NCBI GenBank assembly: GCA_028583605.1
Contig: CM053332.1
Coordinates: forward strand, 20,229,297 to 20,293,296
Length of the DNA stretch: 64,000 nt
Reading direction: 5' to 3'
Origin: Dastarcus helophoroides
Lineage: Eukaryota; Arthropoda; Insecta; Coleoptera; Bothrideridae
Shown here: one piece after another, positions 48,301 through 60,300 of the stretch
How the letters are laid out: the number at the start of each line of letters is the position of its first letter
Numbering within the stretch: position 1 is the stretch's first letter
Made by a program: the position numbers and the translations under genes
The notes under the pieces: generated by a model
The model's database searches: none
The model's input: only the letters and a program-made list of their open reading frames with translations
What the model was told of the DNA's origin: nothing

Positions 48301-51300
48301 CTGCATAAATTATTTTCTTTTTAAGTTTCGCTTTGGAAAAAATTAATATTGAATTTTCCATTTTTCAAAATAAGAAATGTTTTTAAATGAAAAAAAATGG
48401 TCAATGTATTTAAAAACTTTTCAAATTTGAACTATGCATAGATTACCTTAAAGATATTGTTACGGGCTTATCGGTTCGAATTGATTACACTTATCGAATA
48501 AGACCCACTTTATTACTGAACTCAACTTGGATCACCACAATTGACAATTAACTCACTTATTATTGACTTCTACTAACTCACTAATTACACTGACTCTAAC
48601 TGACTGACTCGAGGAAAATCTGACCGCCTTTTATAGTTTTGGCCCCCGGCTTCTAGAACTTTTCGGCAGATAAAGTTTATCGTTTGCCGAAATTTCTGGA
48701 ACGCTTATCTGCCATTTGTTTCGTTATCGCGGCCGCTTTCCCCTTATCAGATCCTTCTAGAAACTTTTTTTATTTACCAAATTCTACAATTCTATTCTAA
48801 ATCCTATTTCACCTATTTACATTGCGTTACAATATCGAACTTTCGAAAAAAAGTCGAAATTTAAAAATATGAAAATTTTCAAAAAAGATAAAATAATAAA
48901 ATTCTCGGGAAAACTAAAAATGTCAACAAAAAGTCAACAGTTTGGAAAAACTGAAATTTTCTTCAAAATTCAAACGTTCAAAAAAAAAGATTTCCAAAAA
49001 TGTCGAAATTTATAAAAAAAACGAAATTTTGAAAGAGTCGACTTTTTCAAAAAAACTGAATTTTCAAAAACAACGAAACTTGAAAAAAAAGTCGACATTA
49101 GCAAAAATCAAATCCAAATTTTTTAAAAAGTCAAGTTATAAAAAAATCTAAATTTCGAAAAAAATCGAAACTTTGAGAAAAATAATACGATTTTCAAGAT
49201 AAAATTTTCATGTTTTTTTCAATTTATTTAACATTTCTTCGGCCCAGTTTGGAAATATATGTTAAATAAATTGAAAAAAAAAACATAATATTTCCGGTCA
49301 ATAAAGGTCTACCATGAAGAATAAAATTTTCAGGAAAAGTCAAAATTTCGAGAAAGAGTCATAAATCTGGAAAAAATTGAAATTTTCATATAAATCCAAA
49401 TTTTCAACAAAAAAACGATTTTCAGAAAAAAATTGAAATTATACAAGAAAAGTCGAAATTTTTAGAGTGGAATTTTTCCAAAAAAAAGGTGAAATTTAAA
49501 AACATGTCGAAATATTTCGAAAACGTCAAAACCTCTGAAAAAAGTTGAAAGGAATTTTGAAAAATGGTGGAAATTTGCAAAAAATGACGTTTTTTTTAAT
49601 TAAATCGAAATTTGCTTGTCAGCTCTTTCAAGAAAGTTGAAATTTTCAGTTTTTTTTCCAAAAAAAAAAACCGAAATATTATAAAGTCAAAATTTTCAAA
49701 AAAAGCCTAACTTTTTAAGAAGCCAAAATTCGCCAAAGTCGAAATTTTTTTAAAAAGTCAACATTTCGAGAAAAAGCCAAAATTTTAAAAGAATCGTATT
49801 TTTCAAAAGTAGTTTGAAAAAAGTTGAATTTTCAAGAAGATGAAATGTTTTAAAAAACTAAATTTTTTTGAAATTTGGAAACCTATAAATTTTCGAAAAA
49901 ATTAAACCTCGAGGAAAGGACGATGTTTTTTTAAAGTGATTGTTTTTAAACGTGGACAATTTTTTTGAAATATTCAATATTTTGAGAAAAATCGCAATTT
50001 TTAAGGAAGTTGAAAAACAATCAAAATCAAATCCAAATTTTTTAAAAAGTCAAGTTATAAAAAAATCTAAATTTCGAAAAAAATCGAAATTTTGAGAAAA
50101 ATAATACGATTTTCAAGATAAAACTTTCAGGAAAAGTCAAAATTTCGAGAAAAAGTCATAAATCTGGAAAAAATTGAAATTTTCATATAAATCCAAATTT
50201 TCAGCAAAAAAACGATTTTCAGAAAAAATTTGAAATTATACAAGAAACGTCGAAATTTTTAGAGTGGAATTTTTCCAAAAAAAAAGGTGAAATTTAAAAA
50301 CATGTCGAAATTTTCCGAAAAAGTCAAAACCTCTGAAAAAAGTCGAAAGAAATTTTGAAAAATGGTGGAAATTTGCAAAAAAATGACGTTTTTTTTAATT
50401 AAATCGAAATTTGCTTGTCAGCTCTTTCAAGAAAGTTGAAATTTTCAGTTTTTTTTCCAAAAAATAAGAAAAGGCAACCGAAATATTATAAGGTCAAAAT
50501 TTTCAAAAAAAGCCTAACTTTTTAAGAAGCCAAAATTCGCCAAAGTCGAAATTTTTTTAAAAAATCAACATTTCGAGAAAAAGCCAAAAATTTAAAAGAA
50601 TCGTATTTTTCAAAAGTAGTTTGAAAAAAGTTGAATTTTCAAGAAGATGAAATGTTTTAAAAAACTAAATTTTTTTGAAATTTGGAAACCTATAAATTTT
50701 CGAAAAAATTAAACCTCGAGGAAAGGACGATTTTTTTTTAAAGTGATTGTTTTAAAACGTGGACAATTTTTTTGAACTATTCGATATTTTGAGAAAAATC
50801 GCAATTTTTAAGGAAGTTGAAAAACAATTAAAATGTTTAGTGAGGTCGAACTTTTTTAAAGTGGAAACAAAAAAACTTGAAGATACAAAATTAAGCAATC
50901 AATTCACAACTACGAGAAAAAGCGGAAATTGTGAATTGGGCTTTTTTGAAAGTTTTTTTTTATCAACATGCTGAGTTTGAAATCGAAATTTTGATTTTAC
51001 TTGTTTATGAATTTCGAGTTTTTGTCGAATGACGCTTGTCTCACGTTTTGATTCAATAAGGGGTGTCCATAAATTGCATTCTCAGGAAAGCGATCTTGTA
51101 TTACTATTGCGATTGTTGGGAAGGCAGAAATATCAGCGTTACGTAATTTATAGAGGACACGTAAGTACAAGATGTGATCCTCTCTCAAAGAAAACTGACT
51201 ACGGCATTGTTGTGATTGGAACCGCCGAAAACTGTATGATTAAATGATCATCCTGTATATACATACATTTTTTTTTAATCCTACACATGGTCTTTTCAAA

Positions 51301-54300
51301 AAAAAAACTGGAATTTTTCTTTGTTGTTTTTCAATCCTCAAAATGATTAATAAACTAGGTAAATATTTTTTTTTGCTAAATATTCATTTTTAACAACTCA
51401 CTCAGTATTTGAGCTCTATGCCTTTTTAGTTTAATTACCTGTCAACGCATTCTTCATGATTCCAATCTAACTTGAATGACTTTTAATTTTCTAAAATGTT
51501 TGACCTTCCTTATCGCCCCGTGTATGCATTTCTAAGAGGAACGCTTTTTTTCTTTGATCAATCATGAATGATTTCGAGTCAAAATATCAAATTAATGAGT
51601 TTTACTTTTAAAATTCTTTGACCTCCGTTATCACCCTATTCAAGTTCTACTTTTCACCGAGAAACTACGAGGTTAAATTACACACAATCTACTAATTAAA
51701 TACAAGAACTAGACGAATGCGGATACATACTGATCGATTTTTCCATCCTGTCTTTTTAAAAAATTACGAACCAATAACGAAAAAACTACACCAAACTAAA
51801 ATTGGTCAAAAAAAACAGACAAAGCACATCTTAAACATTGCATATGTTCAACTTAACCTTCATTTTTTTCCCACTATCGCATATTTTGTTTTTTCGCAAA
51901 ACATGATACGAAAAGCCGGGTCCGATAGCGACAAAAAATAAAGACTCTTCTGAGAACTTGCTTGGCGCAAAATTGATTTTTATCCGGAGCAATTACATCA
52001 CATCGTGTGTAATGCAATTAAAATTTGTTTAAAACTCCTTTAAATATTTATTACATTATCTAAATTAGTCATTTATAAAGCCATAGCAATTAAAAACAAT
52101 TTTTGCGATTAGATTTTTTTTAGCCTGCTCTGATTGTAACGAATATCTATTTACATTGTATAAAAATGTATAAGGTTTCCTAGGGGTACTTGAATTTGGG
52201 TGTAAGTACCCGATGAAGGTTAATCATATCAGATTGTGTCAAAATTCTTTTGTGACATCACTGATTGATAGTGATATATACCGGCGTGATTTAGTGATAT
52301 AAAAACTACTGACCAGATTTATTTTCAAGGTAATGAATATTTTCATCTTAGGGGTTGTAATAATAAAAAAATAAATCTTCAGTAGTCGAAGTTGTGATAG
52401 TAGCTTAAAAAATAGATTTTTCTTCACTAGTAAACATTACATAGCAATGACACAATTTTAGTAACAATAAAAGCTCTTGTCTGATATAAAAATAGATTAA
52501 TCTTCCCATATCAGTATAAATTTGCACAAATAAATTAGTCGAAGAGACAAACAAAAGTGTTGAAAACATAAACATGCAACATGATTTTCCGATAAACTAA
52601 TTAATGTTTTGAAACGCTATTTATCGCAAATGTGGGTGGATAAGGATAGAAGAACTAAAGGTTTATAAACTGGAAATGGTTCTAAAGTCCGACACGAAAT
52701 CATGTGCACGATACGAAGAATGACAAGAAAGTGAACGCTGGATATTTACTAACAATCGTTTTATGTCTCCCTGTAAACCCTAACGAAGTTACAGAATTTG
52801 TGCACATTCCTAACGAAGAGTTTGATAAATTTAACTGGGAAGTAGCCAGGAGGGAAATGTCCCTAGAATTTAGTTTTAAAGGGGGTGGGGAAATTACCCA
52901 ACTTCTTATTGGAAGATTTTTTAATTTCCAACTAATCATAGTTGGATTTTTTGGTGGAACGGACTGGTCCTTGGTTATCTTCAAAAATTGAAATACAGAA
53001 CTTGTCCCCTGAAACCAAGAAAGATTAAAAAACACAACAAACGTTGCCCTAACGCGTTTCGACAGCCAAGCCAGTTAGTATCTCTCTGAAGATGACATTT
53101 TGGCTGTCGAAACGCGTTAGAGCAATGTTTGTTGTGTTTTTTAATCTTTCTTGGTTTCACGGTTTTTAGTGGTAAACGCCTATTTCACAAACTAACGTAA
53201 CGACTTTTGGGAATTTGGAAAAATTCTGTTAGTCACAGATTCTTTTTCAAAAAACTCTTGCAGTGATATTTGGAATTCGGGAAAATTCTTTTAGACATGA
53301 TTGAAATTTGGAAAAATAATTTTGGTGGAACGGACTGGTCTTTGGTTATCTTCAAAAATTGAAATACAAAGGACAAGTTCTGTATTTCAATTTTTGAAGA
53401 TAACCAAGGACCAGTCCGTTCCACCAAAAAATCCAACTATGACTATCATTTTTTTTTTCAAATTCTCACTTATGACCAAATGAACGTTTCCCAATTCCAA
53501 ACTATCACTGCAAGAGTCTTTCGAAAATAAAATCTATCACTAACAGGATATTTCCAAATTCCCAAATATCAATACATGAAAATTTTCTGAATTTCGAACA
53601 CTCACTTTTAGTGGTGGTTCGAAATTTCGAAAAAGAAAGTTTTCAAATTTCCAACAATGACTAGAAATTGTTTTCTAAATTCCCAACTGTCGCTATAATT
53701 TTTTCCAATTCTCAACTATGATTAGAAATAATTTTTATAAATTCCCAACTTTCGCTATAACATTATTTTTTCAACAAAAATTGAAATACAAATCTTGTCC
53801 TTTGTATTTCAATTTTTGAAGATAACCAAAGGACCAGTCCGTTCCACCAAAATTATTTTTTCAAATGCCAATCATGTCTAAAAGAATTTTCCCGAATTCC
53901 AAATATCACTGCAAGAGTTTTTTGAAAAAGAATCTGTGACTAACAGAATTTTTCCAAATTCCCAAAAGTCGTTACGTTAATTTGTGAAATAGGCGTTTAC
54001 CACTAAAAGTAGTTTTCTGATTTCCTAGCTATTTTTTCAAGAAAGAATAACTCGACCATTTTAGGATTAAGATCGACGTTTTGAAATAGAAGTCCAATCC
54101 TCTAAAAAAAAGTCACAATTTCAAGATTAAAGTCGAAATGTTTCGCGAATGTGTAAAACTATCAAAATCGACAATTGTGTCGAAATTTCCTGAAAAAGTC
54201 GAAATTTTGAGATAAACATCGAAATGCTGGAAAAAATTCTGTTTATTCCTTTTAGACTTTAATATTTCACCTTAAAAAAAATTCGGCAAAAAGGGGACAG

Positions 54301-57300
54301 AGCCAAAGTTTTCAACAAAAAAAGTATCAACATAATCGAACTAAAATAAGAAGTCAAAATTTTGAAGAGGTCAAAATTTTGTCTCGACATTAAACAGAAT
54401 CGAAATTTTCAGGAAAAATGCGAATTTTTTTAAAAGTCAAATGCGAATTTTTTAAAAAGTCGACTTTACAAACAGTAGAAGTTTCGAAAGATATTAAAAA
54501 ATATTGAAAAGATGTCGAAATTTTCAAAAGACTCTAATTTTTAAAGAGGACGAATTTTTAAGAAAGATCAAAATTTTGAAAAAATGTCGAAGTTTTGAAA
54601 AGTTCAGATTCTAAAAAAAGTCGAACCTTCGGGAAAAAGTTAAAATTTTAATGATAAAAGGTCAACATTTTTTAAAAAAAGTGAAAATTCTGAAAATAGT
54701 TGAAAATTTTCAATACAGACAACATTTTTAAGAACTTTTCAAAAATGTCGACATTTTCAGAGAAAGTTGAATTTGTCAAATAAAGTCAAATTTACAAGGG
54801 GAAACATAAAAAAGTCAGAATTTTTGAAAAAAAAGTTACGCTTTTTGTAAAAATTACCAAATTTTGAAAAAAAGTCGACATTTTGAAAAAAAAGTCGACA
54901 TTTTGAAAAAAAGTGGAAATTTTTGAAAAAAGTCGAAATTTTTAAAAAAAGTCGAAATTTTTGAAAAAAGTCGAAATTTTTGAAAAAAGTCGAAATTGTT
55001 GAAAAAAAAGTTAACCTTTTTGTAAAAATTACCAAATTTTTGAAAAAAAGTCGAATTTTTGAAAAAAAGTCGAAATTTTTGAAAAAAAGGTCGAAATTTT
55101 TGAAAAAAATTGAAATTTTTAGCAAAAAAAGTCGAAATTTTTGAAAAAAGTCGAATTTTTTTAAAAAGTCGAAATTTTTGAAAAAAGTCGAAATTGTTGA
55201 AAAAAGTCGAAATTTTTGAAAAAAAAGTTAACCTTTTTGAAAAAAGTCGAATTTTTGAATAAAAATCGAAATTTTTGAAAAAAAGTCGAAATTTTTGAAA
55301 AAAATTGAAATTTTTAGCAAAAAAAAGTCGAAATTTTTGAAAAAAGTCGAAATTGTTGAAAAAAAAGTTAACCTTTTTGTAAAAATTACCAAATTTTTGA
55401 AAAAAAGTCGAATTTTTGAAAAAAAGTCGAAAGTTTTTGAAAAAAAATTGAAATTTTTAGCAAAAAAAGTCGAAATTTTTGAAAATAGTCGAATTTTTTT
55501 AAAAGTCGAAATTTTTGAAAAAAGTCGACATTTTTGAAAAAAGTCGAAATTTTTGAAAAAAAAGTTCACCTTTTTGAAAAAAGTCGAATTTTTTTTAAAA
55601 AGTCGAATTTTTGAGAAAAAGTCGAAATTTTTGAAAAAAAGTCGAAATTTTTGAAAAAAATTGAAATTTTTAGCAAAAAAAGTCGAAATTTTTGAAAAAA
55701 GTCGAATTTTTTTAAAAAGTCGAAATTTTTAAAAAAGTCGAAATTTTTGAAAAAAGTCGAAATTTTCAGAAAGGTCAAAGTTTTTTTCAAAAAGATGTAG
55801 ACATTTTGAAAATGGATCAAAGCTTACAAAAAAAAATATTTGAATTTACTAAAAAGAAAGTTAAAATTATCAAAAAAAATTGAAATCTTGAATCTTGAAA
55901 CTTTCCAGAAATTCCAAATTCTCAAAGAATTAAAAAATAAGATTTTTCAAAAAACTCGAAAATTTCCGGAAAGCCGAAATTTTGAAAAAAGGCAAAATGG
56001 TGAGAGTTGAAATTTTTTAAGTTTTTAAAAAAACTCGAAATTTTGAAAATTTCAATGAAGTCAAAATTTCGAAGAACTTTTCAAAAATGTCGACATTTTC
56101 AGAGAAAGTCGAATTTGTCAAATAATATACAAGGCGAAACAAAAAGGTCAAAATTTTTGAAAAAAAGTTAAAATTTTTGTCAAAATTACCAAATTTTTGA
56201 AAAAAAAATCGAATTTTTGAAAAGAAAGTCGAAATTTTTGAAAAAAGTCAATTTTTTATAAAAAGTCGAAATTTTCAGAAAGGTCAAAACTTCGAGAAAG
56301 TTTTTTTCTTCAAAAAGATGTAGAAATTTTGAAAATTGTTCAAAGTTTACAAACAAAATATTTGAATTTACTAAAAAAAGTTAAAATTATCAAAAAAAAT
56401 TGAAATCTTGAATCTTGAAACTTTCCAGAAATTCCAAATTCTCAAAGAATTAAAAAATGAGATTTTTCGAAAAAGTCGAAAATTTCCAGAAAGCCGAAAT
56501 TTTGAAAAAAGGCAAAATGGTGAGTGAGAGTTGACATTTTTGAAGTTTTTAAAGAAACTCAGAATTTTGAAAAACTTTTTAAAATTTCAATAAAGTCAAA
56601 ATTTTAAAGAACTTTTCAAGAAGGTCGAAATTTTCGGAGAAAGTCGAATTTTTCAAATAATGTCAAATTTACCAGCTAAAGCTTCGAGAAAAAGTCGAAA
56701 TTTTTCCAAAAAAAAGTCGAAAATTTTTAAAAAGCCGAAATTTTCAAAAAGGTCAGAACTTCGGGAAAGCCATTTTATTCAAAAAGATGTAGAAATTTTG
56801 AAAAATAGTCGAAAATTACAGAAGAAATACTCGAATTTACAAAAAAAAAAAGTTAAAATTGTCAAATAAGATTAAAATCTTGCTGTCAAAATTTTAAAGA
56901 AATTCTAAATTTTCAAAGAATTAAGAAAAAGATTTTACAAAAAAACTCGAACATTTCCATAAAGTCGAAATTTTGTAAAAAGACAAAATTGTGAATCAAA
57001 ATTTTTAAAAAGGCTCGAAATTTTTAAAAAATGTCGAAATTTCGAAAGTTTAAAATTCTGAAAAAAGTGAAACCTTCGAGAAAGTGTTGAAATTTTAATG
57101 ATAAAGGGACAAAATTAAAAAAAAAAAAGTGAAAATTCTGAAAAATCGTCGAAAATTTCAATGAATGTCGAATTTTTCAAATAAGGTCGAATTTACAAGT
57201 CGCAACTTCAATAAAAAGTCAAAATTTATATAAAAAAAAAGTAAATTTTTGTAAAAAAGTCGAAATTTTCAAAATGAGGTCGAAATTTTCAAACAGGTCA

Positions 57301-60300
57301 AAATTTCGAGAGTCATTTTTTTAAAAGTAGTGAAAATTTTCAAAAATGGTGTTACAGGCTTATCGGTTCGATTGATTACACTTATTGAATAAGACCCACT
57401 TTATTACTGAACTCAACTTGGATCACCACAATTGACAATTAACTCACTTATTATTGTGCTTCTACTAATTCACTAATTGCACTGATTCTGACTGACTCGA
57501 GGGAAAGCTGACCGCCTTTTATAGTTTTTATCCCCCGGCTTCTAGAACTTTTCTCCAGATAAGGTTTATCGTTTGCCGAAATTTCTGGAACGCTTATCTG
57601 CCATTTGTTTCGTGATCGCGGCCGCTTTCCCCTTATCAGATCCTTCTAGAAACTATTTTTATTTACTAAATTATACAATTATATTCTAAATTCTATTTCA
57701 TCTATTTACATTGCGTTACAATATCGAGATTTTCGAAAAAAGTAGAATTTTTTAAAGAAAAGTCAAATTTATATAAATATTGAAGCTTCGACAAAAAGTC
57801 GATTTTTTTTCAAATACTTAAATTTACGTATATGTAAACATTTTAAAAAGTAGTCAGAAAAGTATACCAAACTAATCAAATTTTTAAAAAAGTGAACATT
57901 GTCAAAAAAAGTCGAAATTTTCAAAAAAAAAATATTCAATAAAGGCACCATTTGAAAAAATAAGATTTTTTAAAAAAGTCGAAAGTTTGAAAAATCTGAA
58001 GTTTTGCAAAATAAGAATCGAAATTTATCTTAGGTCTATTTTTTTTAAATCGACTTTTTAGAAAAAGGGAAATTTTTCAAAAAGTTGAATTTACAAAAAT
58101 TCGATGCTTCGAAAAAGAATAAAAATTTTGAAACAATATCGAAATTTTCAGGAGTCGACATATTAAAAGAAGACGAAATTTTGAAACAAGGGCGAAGTTT
58201 CGAAAGCCCAGATTCTAAAAACAGTCGAAATTTTGATGATACAGGGTCCAAGTTTTAAAAAAAGTGGAAATTCTGGGAAAAGGTCAATAATTTTTAAAAA
58301 AGTGGAAATTCTGAAAAAGGGTCAAACATTTCGAAAAAGTCAAAATTTTGAAGAAATCAAATTTTTCAAAAATACCGGAATTTTCATATAGAAAATAAAC
58401 AAACAATAGTCAAATTTACATATAGCTTGGATAAGCAGTAGAAACTTTTGGAAAAAAAGGTCGACAATTTCAAATTTGGAAATACTTTTTTTTTCAAAAA
58501 GATGTTGAAGTTTTAAAAAGGGTCAAAGTTTTCAAAAAAGGTATGTAAAAATGACCACATTTACAAAAAAAGATGTCGAAATTGTCAAAAAAAGTTGAAA
58601 TGTGTCGAAATATTTAAAAAAATCGAAATTTTCAATAAAACAAAATTTAAAAAATGGGATTTTTTTAAAAAAAGTCGAACCGGAAAGTCGACAGATTGAA
58701 AAAAAAATTGAAACGTGTCGAAATATCCAAAAAATTCGAAATTTTCAATAAAACAATATTTAAAAAATGGAATTTTTCAAATAATGTCGAACCGATGAAA
58801 AAAATTGAAATGTTATGTCGAAATATCCAAAAAATTCGAAATTTTCAATAAATCAAAGTTTAAAAATGAGTTTTTTCAACAAAAAAATCGAAAATTTCCG
58901 GAAAGTCGAAAGTTTGAAAATAAACTTGAAATTTAGAAATCTTGTGTCGATTTTCAAAAAAAATAAAGACAAAATTGAAATATAAATTTGTCCAAAAAAA
59001 AGTCGAAATTTTGCAAACTTGCGTACGAAATCTATAAAAAAAAACAAAGTTTTCAGTAAAGACAAAATTAAAAAATTAAGATTTTGAAAACAAAAAAAGT
59101 CAAAAATTTCCGAAAGGTCGAAATTTTGAAAATAAAAGTCGAAATTTGGCGAATAAGTGAAAATGTTCAAAATAAGTCAAAACTTAAGACTCGAATTTTT
59201 CGGAATAAGTTAAAACTATTCAAAAGAGTCGAAAAGCTCAAAAAGGGTCAACTTTTTTCATAAAAATGGAAAATACGAGAATTGAATTTTTTTTTGAAAA
59301 AATGTCATTTTCAGAAAATCGAAATGTTGGGAAAAAATATCGATAGAATTTTTCTAAATTGCAAAGTATCTCTACAAGAGTTTTTTTTTAAATTTGTAAC
59401 ATAACAGGATTTTTCCAAATTCCCAAATGTCACTACATGAGTTTATCAAAGTACCATTAACCACTAAAATAAATTTCGAAATTTCTGCTACTAAAAAAAT
59501 CGTTTCAAATTCCCAACATTGACTAAAAGGAGTTTTTTTTTAATTCCCAACTGCCAATACAATGTTTTTTTTTATTCTCAACCATAACTTTAAAATCTCG
59601 ATAGAATTTTTCCAAACTACAAAGTATCTCCACAAGAGTTTTTTTTTTAAATCTGTAACTTAACAGGATTTTTTCAAATTCCCAAATATCACTGCATGAG
59701 TTTATCAAAGTACCATTTACCACTAAAAGAAATTTCGAAATTTCCAGCTGCTACTAAAAAAATCTTTTCAAATTCCCAACCGTGACTAAAAGAATTTTTT
59801 TTTGATTCTCAACTGCCAATACAATATTTTTTTTAATTCTCAACTATAACGTTAAAACTTTTTTTTTTGAATTCCCGACTATCACTACAAGCCTGCTTTC
59901 AAATTTGCATCTACGATTAAAATTACAACAAGAAATAACTCCACATCGATTTTTTTTCCACAAGTAAAAATTCTAACAATGGGTCGTCGTTTAATCAAGC
60001 TTATTATCTTTCTAATTTAGGTTTTAAATTATTTTTAAGAGATTTTCAATCAGTGCTGAGTCACAAAACAAACAAAACGATCGACTGCCAAGTTAACAAC
60101 AAACACAGCTTGGGGGGCATTGTCTTTCCTCATCCGAAACATCTTCCCCACCATAAATTTCAAGGAATAGAAATGCGGATAGAATTGGGAGGAACGGAAA
60201 TGCAGTTCGAAAATCTTTTAGTGAATGTTGCAGAAATTCGTAGCACTGGGTAATCAAAATACTGCCGTTTAATAAAATACTGTCGCTTCCACAAAATACT

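Noticed and set aside
54757..55820. Phe/Lys/Ser-rich frames of 80-122 codons (also at 10128, 24489, 27348, 29837)
   Set aside because: Repeat unit length is a multiple of three, so the satellite stays open; identical residues recur with the period of the DNA repeat.
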